Shown piece after piece: positions 26,306 through 35,503 of a stretch of 43,302 bases of DNA. Numbering within the stretch: position 1 is the stretch's first letter; each line of letters begins with the position of its first letter. Below the pieces are notes generated by a model, which did no database searches, had not been told where the DNA came from, and saw nothing but the letters and a program-made list of their open reading frames with translations. The position numbers and the translations under genes are program-made. Source of the DNA: an uncultured Alphaproteobacteria bacterium (GTDB taxonomy: Bacteria > Pseudomonadota > Alphaproteobacteria > HIMB59 > GCA-002718135); NCBI GenBank assembly GCA_902553005.1, contig CACDIK010000009.1, forward strand, positions 1 through 43,302. Reading direction: 5' to 3'.

Positions 26306-27103
26306 ATGAAAATAGATGAAAATACATTACTTCAATTGTGTAATGCAGCTATCACTGCAGGAAATAGGGTTCTAGACTTTTATGAACTTGACACTGAGAT
26401 TATTTATAAAAAAGATGAATCTCCATTAACTAAAGCAGATTTAGATTCTAATAAAATATTACAAAGTAGTATCTCTAAAATTACCCCAAACATACCAATA
26501 TTAAGTGAGGAAGAATTTATTTCATGGAATACAAGAAAAAATTGGAAAAAATATTGGTTAATTGATCCTCTAGACGGTACAAAAGAATTTATAAAAAAAA
26601 ATGGCGAATTTACAATTAACATTGCACTTATCGAATATAATCAACCAGTTCTAGGTATTATTTTTGCCCCAGCGTTAGGGTGTTTATTTTTTTCAAAAAA
26701 AAATAGTGGTTCTTTTAAAATTTATACAAAAAACAATATAGATACATTTAATAAATCAGAAAAAATTTCTGTAAAAAATACAAATAAAGAAAAAATAATA
26801 GTTTTAGGTAGTAGATCACACTCAAACACAACTTTTGACAATTGGGTTAAAAATAAATTTACTAACTATGAAATAATAGAAAAAGGAAGTTCACTCAAAT
26901 TTTGTGAGATCGCTGAAGGCAGAGCAGATATTTATCCAAGGTTTGGACCAACTTCTGAATGGGATATTGCTGCTGGTCATATAATTTTATTAGAAGCAGG
27001 TGGAAAACTTAAAACTATAGATAATAAAGATTTAGTATATAATAAAAAAGAAGATATTCTTAACCCACATTTTTTTGCATATGCCAATGATGCTTTGTTA
27101 TAA
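26306..27103 (+). CDS. cysQ: 3'(2'),5'-bisphosphate nucleotidase
   Basis: Removes the 3' phosphate of PAP or PAPS, recycling the by-product of sulfate transfer. It is an inositol monophosphatase-fold enzyme of 265 residues. The metal-binding acidic pair is in ILSEEE (about 69-74), the signature WLIDPLDGTKEFI at about 92-104, and the C-terminal metal site is SEWDIAAGHIILLEAGG. Its place 5 bases before cysD supports CysQ over other phosphatases of the fold. The product is fairly rich in lysine and asparagine. Confidence 0.9.
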   Translation: MKIDENTLLQLCNAAITAGNRVLDFYELDTEIIYKKDESPLTKADLDSNKILQSSISKITPNIPILSEEEFISWNTRKNWKKYWLIDPLDGTKEFIKKNGEFTINIALIEYNQPVLGIIFAPALGCLFFSKKNSGSFKIYTKNNIDTFNKSEKISVKNTNKEKIIVLGSRSHSNTTFDNWVKNKFTNYEIIEKGSSLKFCEIAEGRADIYPRFGPTSEWDIAAGHIILLEAGGKLKTIDNKDLVYNKKEDILNPHFFAYANDALL

Positions 27104-27108
27104 AATAA

Positions 27109-28008
27109 ATGAAATATTATCATCTTAAAAAACTAGAATCTGAAAGTATTCATATTATTAGAGAAGTTGCAGCAGAGTTTTCAAACCCTGTTATGCTTTA
27201 TTCAATAGGAAAAGATTCCTCAGTTATGCTTCACTTAACAATGAAAGCTTTTTCACCAAATAAAATCCCATTTAAACTTTTACATGTAGATACAACATGG
27301 AAGTTTAAAGAAATGATAAAATTTAGAGATGAAGTTTCTAAAAAATATAACTTAGATTTAATTGTTCATATAAATCAGGAAGGTCTTAAAAAAAATATCG
27401 GTCCAATATCTCATGGATCAAAAACACATACGGACATAATGAAAACGCAGTCTTTAAAACAAGCTTTAAGTAAATTTAAATTTGACGCTGCATTTGGTGG
27501 TGCAAGAAGAGATGAAGAAAAATCCAGAGCTAAAGAAAGAGTTTTTTCTTTTAGAGATGAAAATCATCGTTGGGATCCTAAAAATCAGAGACCTGAATTG
27601 TGGAATCTTTTCAATACAAAAATAGGTAATAATGAGAGTGTAAGAGTATTTCCACTCTCAAATTGGACAGAACTTGATATTTGGCAATATATTTATGAAG
27701 AAAATATTCCAATTGTTCCTCTTTATCTAGCAAAAAAAAGACCGGTAATATTAAGAGATAACATGCTCATAATGGTAGATGATGATAGATTAAAAATTAA
27801 AGAAGAAGAAAAGATAGAAACAAAATTAGTCAGATTTAGAACTTTAGGATGTTACCCATTAACTGCTGCTATTGAATCAAATGCTTCTAGTGTTGAAGAA
27901 ATAATAATAGAATTACTTGAATCCAATAATTCAGAGAGGCAAGGTAGACTTATTGATACAGATCAAATTGGATCTATGGAAATAAAAAAACGAGAAGGTT
28001 ATTTTTAA
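27109..28008 (+). CDS. cysD: Sulfate adenylyltransferase subunit 2
   Basis: Catalytic subunit of ATP sulfurylase, which forms adenosine phosphosulfate from ATP and sulfate. It belongs to the PAPS-reductase-like ATP pyrophosphatase family: the PP-loop is [13 protein letters not shown] (about 32-44), with [13 protein letters not shown] (about 57-69), [17 protein letters not shown] and a C-terminal [12 protein letters not shown]. Length 299 matches CysD, and it lacks the cysteine motif of a PAPS reductase. The stop and the cysNC start overlap by one base (TAATG). Confidence 0.95.
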   Translation: MKYYHLKKLESESIHIIREVAAEFSNPVMLYSIGKDSSVMLHLTMKAFSPNKIPFKLLHVDTTWKFKEMIKFRDEVSKKYNLDLIVHINQEGLKKNIGPISHGSKTHTDIMKTQSLKQALSKFKFDAAFGGARRDEEKSRAKERVFSFRDENHRWDPKNQRPELWNLFNTKIGNNESVRVFPLSNWTELDIWQYIYEENIPIVPLYLAKKRPVILRDNMLIMVDDDRLKIKEEEKIETKLVRFRTLGCYPLTAAIESNASSVEEIIIELLESNNSERQGRLIDTDQIGSMEIKKREGYF

Positions 28009-29879
28009 TGGATATAAATACCTTTTTTAAAAAACAGAATACAAAAAATCAGGTTAAAATTCTTACATGTGGATCTGTCGATGATGGTAAATCAACATTA
28101 ATTGGAAGACTGCTATTTGATTCAAAAAGTATTTTTCATGATCAGATTTCGCAAGCTGAATATGAAAGTGAAAAATATGGAACTCAGGGGAAAGATATTG
28201 ACCTTGCATTATTAATTGATGGTTTGCAAGCTGAAAGGGAGCAAGGAATAACAATTGACGTAGCTTATCGATATTTTGAAACACAAAAATGTAAGTTTAT
28301 TATTGCTGATACACCAGGTCATGAAGAATATACAAGAAACATGGCAACAGGAGCATCAAATTCTGATGTAGGGATTGTACTAATTGATTCAACTAAAGGT
28401 ATATTAGATCAAACAAAACGGCACACTTTCATTTTATCACTTTTAGGTATTCGACATATTGTAATAGCAATCAATAAAATGGATCTTGTAAATTATGATG
28501 AAGATATTTTTACAAAAATAACAAAAAAATTTGAAATAATTTCAACAAATTTTGACTTCACTTCGAAAGATTATATCCCAATGTCTGCTCTAAAAGGAGA
28601 TAATGTTTTTAGGGTTTCTAAAAATATGCCATGGTATAAAAAAGAAACTTTAATAAATACATTAGAAAATTTAAAATTAACTAAAGATAATAAAAATGAT
28701 AATTTCTGTATGCCTGTTCAATGGGTTAATAGATCTACTTCCGATTTTAGAGGATATAGTGGAACAGTAGTGTCTGGTTCCATTAATATTAATGATAAAA
28801 TTTATATTACAACTTCAAGTGAAGTCGCAAAAATAAATCATATTATTACTCCAGAAGGAAGTTTGAAAAATGCTACGAACGGGCAAGCAGTTACTCTTAC
28901 TTTGGATAAAGAAATTGATATTTCTAGAGGTGATTTAATTACAAGTAATTTAGATAATATTAAAATTACAGATCAGTTTGCAGCTCATATTATTTGGATG
29001 AATAAAGATAAGATGTTGCCTGAAAGAAATTATATATTTAGATTTACAAACTCATACATAACAGGAAAAATTACTGATTTAGTTCACAAAATAAATATTA
29101 ATTCATATGAAAAAATTGCCTCAAAGTCTTTGAAATTAAACGATATTGGCTATTGCAAAATTGCGTTGAGTAGAAAAACATTTATTCAATCATACAATGA
29201 CAATAATCAACTTGGGAGTTTCGTAATCATTGATCAATTTAATAATTTAACTGTTGGTGCTGGGGTTATTGATTATGAACTAAGAAGAGCAAGTAATATT
29301 TCATGGCATGAAATGTCTGTTGACAAAGTGAAGAGATCAAATATGAATTCTCAAAAACCTTCTGTATTATGGTTCACCGGTCTTTCAGGATCAGGTAAAT
29401 CTACTATTGCTAATATTTTAGAACAGAAATTACATGATCTAAATAAAAGAACATATTTATTAGATGGCGATAATATCAGACATGGTCTTAACAAAGACTT
29501 AGGATTCACAGATGAAGATAGGGTAGAAAATATAAGAAGGGTTTCAGAAGTCGCAAAATTAATGACTGATGCTGGATTAATTACTTTAGTTTCATTTATA
29601 TCCCCTTTTAAATCAGAAAGAAAAATGGCAAGAGATTTATTTGAAGATAATGAGTTTGTTGAAATTTTCGTGGATACACCATTGGAAGAATGTGAGAGTC
29701 GAGATCCAAAAGGATTATATAAAAAAGCTAGATCAGGAATATTAAAAAATTTTACAGGAATAGATTCAGATTATGAGGTACCCTCTGATCCAGAAATTAA
29801 ATTGAAAACACTTTCAAAAAATCCTGAAGAATTAGCTGATGAAGTTTTAGATTTCTTGAAAGTTAATAATATAATTTAA
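28008..29879 (+). CDS. cysNC: Bifunctional sulfate adenylyltransferase subunit 1 / adenylylsulfate kinase
   Basis: A fusion of the regulatory GTPase of ATP sulfurylase with APS kinase, so that with CysD it turns sulfate into PAPS. The GTPase half (about 1-430) has the P-loop CGSVDDGKST at 21-30, DTPGHEEYTRNMATGASN, and NKMDL, followed by two elongation-factor-like beta barrels. The kinase half (about 445-623) has its own P-loop GLSGSGKST at about 458 and the conserved DGDNIRHGLNKDLGF and PKGLYKKAR motifs. Length 623 is typical of CysNC. No cysH, cysI or cysJ is present in the window, so the PAPS may be used for sulfation or for a reductase encoded elsewhere. Confidence 0.95.
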   Translation: MDINTFFKKQNTKNQVKILTCGSVDDGKSTLIGRLLFDSKSIFHDQISQAEYESEKYGTQGKDIDLALLIDGLQAEREQGITIDVAYRYFETQKCKFIIADTPGHEEYTRNMATGASNSDVGIVLIDSTKGILDQTKRHTFILSLLGIRHIVIAINKMDLVNYDEDIFTKITKKFEIISTNFDFTSKDYIPMSALKGDNVFRVSKNMPWYKKETLINTLENLKLTKDNKNDNFCMPVQWVNRSTSDFRGYSGTVVSGSININDKIYITTSSEVAKINHIITPEGSLKNATNGQAVTLTLDKEIDISRGDLITSNLDNIKITDQFAAHIIWMNKDKMLPERNYIFRFTNSYITGKITDLVHKININSYEKIASKSLKLNDIGYCKIALSRKTFIQSYNDNNQLGSFVIIDQFNNLTVGAGVIDYELRRASNISWHEMSVDKVKRSNMNSQKPSVLWFTGLSGSGKSTIANILEQKLHDLNKRTYLLDGDNIRHGLNKDLGFTDEDRVENIRRVSEVAKLMTDAGLITLVSFISPFKSERKMARDLFEDNEFVEIFVDTPLEECESRDPKGLYKKARSGILKNFTGIDSDYEVPSDPEIKLKTLSKNPEELADEVLDFLKVNNII

Positions 29880-29881
29880 TT

Positions 29882-31204
29882 TTAATTTTTAATTTTTGAA
29901 GCAGGTTTACCATACTTTACATTTAAGCCACCATATCTTCTCACTCTAATATTGCATTGTTCTGCGTGACCAATAAATCCCTCAAGATAAGATAGTCTAG
30001 ATCCATATTCTCCAATAAGTTTAGCTGCTTCATCTGTCATAATTTTTTGATAGGTGTGAGTTTTAATAAACTTACCAACCCATAAACCGCCAGTGTATCT
30101 TCCAGCTTTTTTAGTAGGAAGAGTATGATTGGTGCCTATTACTTTATCACCATTAGCAACATTAGTTCTAGCTCCCAAAAATAGAGCTCCATAAGATGTC
30201 ATATTTTCTAAAAACCAATCATCTTTTTTTGTCATTACTTGTACGTGTTCTGATGCTATTTCATTTGCTTTAGATAACATCTCCTCATAGGTGTCACACA
30301 AAATAATTTCCCCGTAATCTTTCCAGCTTGTATTCGCTGTTTCTTTAGTAGGTAATATTTCTAAAATTCTATCAATCTCTTTAAATGTTTCTTCTGCAAG
30401 TTTTCTTGAGTTTGTTATCATAACAGCTGGAGAATTATATCCATGTTCAGCTTGTCCTAATAGATCAGTTGCACATATTTCACCATCAACAGTTTCATCA
30501 GCAATAACCATTGTTTCAGTTGGACCAGCAAATAAATCGATACCAACTCTGCCATACAATTGTCTTTTCGCTTCAGCAACAAATGCATTGCCAGGTCCAA
30601 CAAGCATATCAACTGGTTTAATCGTTTCTGTACCAATAGCCATTGCACCTACTCCTTGCATTCCTCCTAAAACATAAATTTCGTGAGCACCACCCATTTT
30701 CATTGCTGTAACAACTGCTGGATTTGGTTTACCTTTAAAAGGTGGAGTAGTGGCTACAATTCTTGGCACCTTAGCAACAGAAGCAGTAACAACTGACATA
30801 TGTGCAGAAGCCACCATTGGAAATTTACCGGCTGGAACATAGCAACCAACTGCTTGTACAGGTATATTCTTATGACCTAGAATAACACCTGGGTGCGTTT
30901 CTACTTCTAATTCACTTAAAGTTTTTAGTTGTGCTTCAGCAAATGTGCGCACTTGTTTCTGAGCAAATTTAATATCTTCTTTATCATCATCAGATACTTC
31001 ACTGATTAATTGATTAATTTGATCTTCATTTAACCTAAAACTATCTGGTGAATAGTTATCAAATTTTTGAGATAACTCTCTAATGTGTTTATCACCTTCT
31101 GACTCAATTTTACTTAATGTTTCCTCAACAATTTTTTTTACTTTATCATTATCTTCAGTTCTTTGTTTTTCATCTAATCCTTTTTTTAAATATTCAATTG
31201 CCAT
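29882..31204 (-). CDS. Histidinol-dehydrogenase-family enzyme, probably sulfopropanediol 3-dehydrogenase-like (HpsN)
   Basis: Zinc- and NAD-dependent enzyme that oxidises an alcohol to an acid in two steps. The zinc ligands of the HisD fold are retained: Gln251 and His254 (GQAEHG), Asp353 (NGDKVIG) and His413 (IGHAEQ). The catalytic Glu319-His320 pair is in SEHVQVM. The C-terminal block TLPTKKAGRYTGGLWVGKF differs from biosynthetic HisD, which has a VLPTGGAARF-type sequence, and resembles HpsN, which turns 2,3-dihydroxypropane-1-sulfonate into sulfolactate. No histidine biosynthesis gene is nearby. It lies 2 bases after a SnoaL-like gene and shares its promoter, so it is part of the catabolic regulon. 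Oxidation of another polyol is possible. Confidence 0.75.
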   Translation of the reverse strand: MAIEYLKKGLDEKQRTEDNDKVKKIVEETLSKIESEGDKHIRELSQKFDNYSPDSFRLNEDQINQLISEVSDDDKEDIKFAQKQVRTFAEAQLKTLSELEVETHPGVILGHKNIPVQAVGCYVPAGKFPMVASAHMSVVTASVAKVPRIVATTPPFKGKPNPAVVTAMKMGGAHEIYVLGGMQGVGAMAIGTETIKPVDMLVGPGNAFVAEAKRQLYGRVGIDLFAGPTETMVIADETVDGEICATDLLGQAEHGYNSPAVMITNSRKLAEETFKEIDRILEILPTKETANTSWKDYGEIILCDTYEEMLSKANEIASEHVQVMTKKDDWFLENMTSYGALFLGARTNVANGDKVIGTNHTLPTKKAGRYTGGLWVGKFIKTHTYQKIMTDEAAKLIGEYGSRLSYLEGFIGHAEQCNIRVRRYGGLNVKYGKPASKIKN

Positions 31205-31206
31205 AA

Positions 31207-32304
31207 TTATTTTTTATGAATTAATTTAAAGATATCAATACCTATTTGATCGAGTATATGTGCTATATCAATTGGTACCCAATTTTCCCTAATAAGTCCT
31301 TCATGATGTAAATAAAAATCCATTACTCTCATTGTTATTTTTTTATGAGTTGGTTCATACCCTAGCCAATCACTAGATCCATGGATACATTGGATACTAT
31401 GCCAACCCCCAGTCATTGAAAAATTTCCATCCCCAATTTCAATGTAATGACCAATTTTCCAATAATCTCTGTCCTTGAATGTAAGTCTAAATGGGAGTTG
31501 GTGATGATCAACAAAACCATCTAAACCTCTAGCTGTGCCTATACCACTTGGTCCATACCACATCATTTTTGGATGCCAATAATCTTGTTGAGGATGATTA
31601 ATTAATTTTTCTCTTATTTGATCTTTTGTAAGACCTGGTTCAGTCTCGGGTTTAATATTTAAACTTCTTTGCATAGTTAAATCTTGATTTAAAGATTGAA
31701 GAGATAATTCCTTATCTAAATTTTGATTATTTTCTCCATCACCTGTGATAGGAGATGGCCACATACCCTCTACACCAAGAGATTTATTAATGGGCCAATG
31801 ACCAGCCTGACGAATAAAATCTACAGTATCAATCAATGTGTAGGATTTTATTATTTTGTTATTAGTTATTTGATGTGCTTCACAAGTTCGAAGATGAATT
31901 GTTTTGTTTGTTGGTTTAACGCCCAACCATTCATTTGAAAATGTTCCAGTTAAATGACTAACAAATGAAACAAATACTTTATCTCTGAATGCTCCACCAA
32001 TAACTAGATTATTTCTTCTTTCAAGATCAGGAAATGCTTTCTTTAAAGGTATTAAATATTTATTTTTTATTTCTTCAATTCCCTTAATTTCATTAACTGG
32101 ATGAAAGCCATTAAGCTCTGCATCTTCATGATATAAATTTTCAAGATTATCTTCTAAATCTTCAATAGAACATTCAGCAATTTTATTTAATAAATTTTTA
32201 AAATATATTTTGTTTTCGATATTTATTTTTGGATCAAGATCTAAATGAATTATGTTTGAGTTACCTTTTTCACCTGTATCAAAGTTTTGTATTTTATTTG
32301 CCAT
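31207..32304 (-). CDS. SnoaL/NTF2-like protein, two-domain (copy 1)
   Basis: Soluble protein of 365 residues without a signal peptide, made of two halves that each look like a SnoaL-type alpha+beta barrel. The first half (about 40-175) includes NLYHEDAELNGFHPVNEIKG, LKKAFPDLERRNNL and WLGVKPTNKTIHLR. The second half (about 235-365) has KMMWYGPSGIGTARGLDG, WLGYEPTHKKITMRVMDFY and ENWVPIDIAHILDQIGID. The WLG-x-[KE]PT block and the final helix motif repeat between halves. The second half resembles that of the copy at 35504-36508. The fold covers polyketide cyclases, isomerases and hydrolases, so the reaction cannot be named. It is first in a two-gene operon with the HpsN-like gene, behind the shared half-site array. 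Confidence 0.75.
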   Translation of the reverse strand: MANKIQNFDTGEKGNSNIIHLDLDPKINIENKIYFKNLLNKIAECSIEDLEDNLENLYHEDAELNGFHPVNEIKGIEEIKNKYLIPLKKAFPDLERRNNLVIGGAFRDKVFVSFVSHLTGTFSNEWLGVKPTNKTIHLRTCEAHQITNNKIIKSYTLIDTVDFIRQAGHWPINKSLGVEGMWPSPITGDGENNQNLDKELSLQSLNQDLTMQRSLNIKPETEPGLTKDQIREKLINHPQQDYWHPKMMWYGPSGIGTARGLDGFVDHHQLPFRLTFKDRDYWKIGHYIEIGDGNFSMTGGWHSIQCIHGSSDWLGYEPTHKKITMRVMDFYLHHEGLIRENWVPIDIAHILDQIGIDIFKLIHKK

Positions 32305-32342
32305 AATAATTTAATAACACTATTGTTAAATAATAATTGATT

Positions 32343-32380
32343 TATTCATTATTTTGAATAATATTCAAAAAAAATGAATA
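32343..32380. promoter_or_regulatory. Operator array 1: alternating TTCA/TGAA half-sites in the divergent SnoaL/bicupin promoter
   Basis: TATTCA-N6-TGAATA (32343-32360) is followed by TATTCA-N7-TGAATA (32362-32380). The half-sites start at 32345, 32355, 32364 and 32375, about one helical turn apart. The middle forms a perfect 19-base palindrome, with 9-base arms around one base, at 32352-32370. The same arrangement occurs at 36545-36582 and 39192-39229. The likely ligand is the LacI-family regulator encoded at 38173-39171, which is an inference. Confidence 0.7.
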
Positions 32381-32395
32381 AAAGATCATAACAAT

Positions 32396-33367
32396 ATGTC
32401 AATTAATATTACAACTAGATTAGCAAAATTCGATGAACTTATTCCTAGTAATATTCCATTTGTTGAGGGAAAATTAAAAGGTCATCAAGATAGAAAAAAT
32501 TATTCAGTAATAGGCCCTGGTGTCAGTGAAGATGCTAAACAAAACGTTAAAATAGCTGAAGAACATGGTTTTAATATTGGTGCGGTAAGCGCTGCTCCAA
32601 TGAATGGTTCTGGTTTACATAGTCATACAACTGCAGAAGTTTTTATCATTCATTCAGGCGCTTGGCGTTTTTACTGGGGCGTTGATGGCACAGAGGGAGA
32701 AGTAATCCTAAAAAAAGGTGATATTGCTTCTTTTCCTACAAACATGTTCAGAGGTTTTCAAAATGTAAGTGATGAAGAGGCGCTAATGTTTGTTGTGTTA
32801 GGTGAAAATGATCCAGGTGTTATTACTTGGACGCCTAAACTTTTAAAAGATGCAAAAGAATCTGGCATGGTATTAATGAATGATAATTCTTTAATCGACA
32901 CAGAGAAACAGAAAATAACAGATGAGACTAAAATTATTCAACCACTAAAAGATAATGAATTAGAGAGTTTCGACCATTACTCTTCAGAAGACATAGAAAA
33001 ATTTGTTATTCGATTTAATGATAAAGATAAATACTTTGTTGATGATGATCACTATCAATCTAATAAAATTATTAACTATATTGATCAGTTTCAAATTCAT
33101 GATAAATCTTTTACACCAAATATACCGCATTCAACAGGTTTTAGCCTTTCACTTCTGAATGGCAAGAGTGCTCATATACATAAATACATACTAAAGAAAT
33201 CAGAAGTGTATCATTGTTTATCTGGCGAATGGGAAATAGATTGTGATGGAGATAAAGTAGTAATTAAAGAAAAAGATACCTTTTCAGTACCAAAAAATTC
33301 ACTACGTTCAATCAGGCAGATAAGTGATCATGATGGTAATTTATTTATAATACGGCAAACTAATTAA
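32396..33367 (+). CDS. Bicupin protein
   Basis: Two cupin barrels in 323 residues. The first has the metal motif HSHTTAEVFIIHSG with His75, His77 and Glu81. The second has HIHKYILKKSEVYHCLSG with His260, His262 and Glu270. In both domains the usual fourth ligand, a histidine in the second cupin motif, appears replaced by arginine (Arg119 after FPTNMF, Arg304 after VPKNSL). A metal site with three protein ligands per barrel is therefore likely. Bicupins include dioxygenases, isomerases and sugar-binding proteins. The function here is unknown. It is the first gene of a rightward operon with a SnoaL-like gene (11 bases later) and the MetE-like gene. Confidence 0.8.
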   Translation: MSINITTRLAKFDELIPSNIPFVEGKLKGHQDRKNYSVIGPGVSEDAKQNVKIAEEHGFNIGAVSAAPMNGSGLHSHTTAEVFIIHSGAWRFYWGVDGTEGEVILKKGDIASFPTNMFRGFQNVSDEEALMFVVLGENDPGVITWTPKLLKDAKESGMVLMNDNSLIDTEKQKITDETKIIQPLKDNELESFDHYSSEDIEKFVIRFNDKDKYFVDDDHYQSNKIINYIDQFQIHDKSFTPNIPHSTGFSLSLLNGKSAHIHKYILKKSEVYHCLSGEWEIDCDGDKVVIKEKDTFSVPKNSLRSIRQISDHDGNLFIIRQTN

Positions 33368-33378
33368 ATATTAATTAA

Positions 33379-34371
33379 ATGAAAGGATTTGATGCACAAT
33401 TCAAAGATTTTCCTGATTATATTTTAAAGATCACATATCAAATTTGGGAAAACAATGATGTTGAAGCAATAAGAGATTATTATGCTGATATTCCAAATAT
33501 AAGCCTCCCCACACCTACAAGATCTCCATCTGGAGTAATTTATGGTGCAGACCCAGTAATTGAAAGTACCTATGCTAGTAAAAAACTATTTCCCGACAGA
33601 ACACTTTTAGGTGAAGATGTAATTTGGACAGGAAATGATGATGAGGGATATTTTTCATCACATCGCATTTTATCAACCTCTACTCATTCTGTTGATGGGA
33701 TGTATGGGAAAGCGACAGGAAAAAAACTATATTACCGAACTATTGCTGATTGTGCATGCATGAATAATCAAGTTTATGATGAGTGGCTTGTGAGAGATCA
33801 AGGAGCAATTGTGAGACAAATTGGAATTGACCCCAAGAAATTTGCAAGTAATCTAATTAAAGATGAAGGCGGTCCTGAAAAAGCTAGTAAACCCTTTGAT
33901 GAAAATACACCTGTTAAATCAATTTATAAATCTCCTGTATTAGCATCTGGTAACTTTGGAGAATTATATGCAAATATCTTAACTTCTATTATGAACATTA
34001 ATTTAGAGAAAACAATAAATGATAATTTTGACAGAGCCATACAGCAATTTCAACCAGGAGGAAATACTCACTATGGTAGAGATGAGGTAATAAAATTTTG
34101 GAAACAATTAAGAGATGCTTTTCCTAACGCATTGTTCTCAGTCGAGCACATTGCTTTTACTGAAGAAAAATATGAACCTAAAAAAGCTTCAGTTCGTTGG
34201 TCTATGGTAGGTAAACATGAAGGGGATGGTCTTTTTGGGAAAGCCTCTAATTCGAAAATTTATATAATGGGTATTAATCATGTTGAATTTGGAGAAAGAG
34301 GTATTAAAAATGAATGGGTTCTCTATGATGAAACTATGATCTGGAAACAGATTTTATTAAAAACAGGTTAA
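33379..34371 (+). CDS. SnoaL/NTF2-like protein, two-domain (copy 2)
   Basis: A 330-residue cytoplasmic protein with two SnoaL-like halves. The N terminus, MKGFDAQFKDFPDYILKITY, is nearly repeated in the copy at 36616-37755 (MKGFENQYKNIIDYIVRITY). The first half includes YYADIPNISLPTPTRSP and LFPDRTLLGEDVIWTG. The second includes REDV-type helix text YGRDEVIKFWKQLRDAFPNA and SVRWSMVGKHEGDGLFGKAS. Both halves show the acidic Tyr/Asp-rich pocket pattern of the fold, but no known catalytic set can be assigned. It sits between the bicupin and MetE-like genes with gaps of 11 and 4 bases. Confidence 0.75.
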   Translation: MKGFDAQFKDFPDYILKITYQIWENNDVEAIRDYYADIPNISLPTPTRSPSGVIYGADPVIESTYASKKLFPDRTLLGEDVIWTGNDDEGYFSSHRILSTSTHSVDGMYGKATGKKLYYRTIADCACMNNQVYDEWLVRDQGAIVRQIGIDPKKFASNLIKDEGGPEKASKPFDENTPVKSIYKSPVLASGNFGELYANILTSIMNINLEKTINDNFDRAIQQFQPGGNTHYGRDEVIKFWKQLRDAFPNALFSVEHIAFTEEKYEPKKASVRWSMVGKHEGDGLFGKASNSKIYIMGINHVEFGERGIKNEWVLYDETMIWKQILLKTG

Positions 34372-34375
34372 TTTA

Positions 34376-35503
34376 ATGTCTAATATTTTGACAACACATG
34401 TTGGAAGCCTTCCTAGATCAAAAGAACTTTCAGATTTTTTATTTGCAAAAGATAAAGGAGAGAAATTTAGTAAAAGTAGTTTTGATGAAGTATTAAGAAA
34501 TAATGTGGAAAGTGTTGTTAAGAGACAACTTGATGTTGGAATTGATTTTGTCAGTGATGGGGAGATGAGTAAAATTAGCTACGCTACATATATTAAAGAC
34601 AGAATTGATGGATTCTCAGGTGAAAGCGAAAGAAGAGCACCTGCTGACCTTGACGATTTTCCAGAATATAAAGAAAAGATTGCTAAAAGTGGTGGCACAC
34701 CAACTTATACCAGGCCATGTTGCACAAACGAATTAAAAGTAAAAGATGAAACTTCTCTTCTACAGGATATAAATAACTTTAAAAATTCACTTGATAAACT
34801 AAATCACAGACATGCATTTATGAACTCAGCATCACCTGGCGTCATAAATGTTTTTATGCCAAATAAATTTTATAGTACTGAAGATGAATATTTGGATAAA
34901 TTATCTAATATTATGGCTAAAGAATATGAGGTTATAACAAAATCAAATATTCATGTTCAGCTAGATTGCCCAGACCTTGCTTTAGCAAGACACATGAATT
35001 TCAAAAATTTATCTGAGGATGAATTTATTAAACGTGCAGAACTACAAATTGAATGTATGAACTCAGCATTATCTAATGTTGATATTGAACAAACTAGAAT
35101 GCATATATGTTGGGGCAATTATGAAGGACCCCACACACACGATATTGCTCTAGAGAAAATATTACCTATAATTTTGAAATCAAAGATAAAATACTTTCTA
35201 ATTGAGTCTTCTAATCCTAGGCACGCACATGAATGGAAAGTTTTTCAAGATATAAAGTTACCAAAAGATAAAGTCTTAGTACCTGGCGTAATTGATTCAA
35301 CATCTAATTTTGTTGAACATCCAGAAGTTGTAGCAGATAGATTAATTCAGTTTTCTACAGTAATTCCAAAAGATCAATTAATGGCAGGGACAGATTGTGG
35401 TTTTAGTACATTTGCTGGTTTTGGAAAAATTGATGAAAAAATTTGTTATGAAAAGCTTCATGCATTAGTTGAAGGTACTAAACTTGCCTCAAAAGTTATC
35501 TAA
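34376..35503 (+). CDS. MetE-like zinc-dependent methyl/alkyl transferase (C-terminal-domain type)
   Basis: A 375-residue protein matching only the catalytic barrel of cobalamin-independent methionine synthase. The start TTHVGSLPRSKEL (about 6-18) is typical. The zinc ligands are visible as His243 and Cys245 (MHICWGN), Glu277 (LIESSNP) and Cys341 (GTDCGFSTF). The N-terminal barrel of full MetE, needed for the polyglutamyl folate donor, is absent. Relatives of this size include archaeal-type core MetE, epoxyalkane:coenzyme M transferase and poorly known thiol methyltransferases. Its presence in a catabolic operon suggests removal of a methyl or alkyl group from the substrate onto a thiol, which is an inference. 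Its stop abuts that of the convergent SnoaL gene. Confidence 0.85.
   Translation: MSNILTTHVGSLPRSKELSDFLFAKDKGEKFSKSSFDEVLRNNVESVVKRQLDVGIDFVSDGEMSKISYATYIKDRIDGFSGESERRAPADLDDFPEYKEKIAKSGGTPTYTRPCCTNELKVKDETSLLQDINNFKNSLDKLNHRHAFMNSASPGVINVFMPNKFYSTEDEYLDKLSNIMAKEYEVITKSNIHVQLDCPDLALARHMNFKNLSEDEFIKRAELQIECMNSALSNVDIEQTRMHICWGNYEGPHTHDIALEKILPIILKSKIKYFLIESSNPRHAHEWKVFQDIKLPKDKVLVPGVIDSTSNFVEHPEVVADRLIQFSTVIPKDQLMAGTDCGFSTFAGFGKIDEKICYEKLHALVEGTKLASKVI

Noticed and set aside
26306-29879. Complete assimilatory sulfate reduction
   Set aside because: No PAPS reductase or sulfite reductase gene is present in the window; only the PAPS-forming and PAP-recycling part is supported.
29882-31204. Housekeeping histidinol dehydrogenase hisD
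   Set aside because: The fold and zinc ligands match HisD, but the C-terminal block and the catabolic neighbourhood fit an HpsN-like enzyme better, and no other his gene is close.
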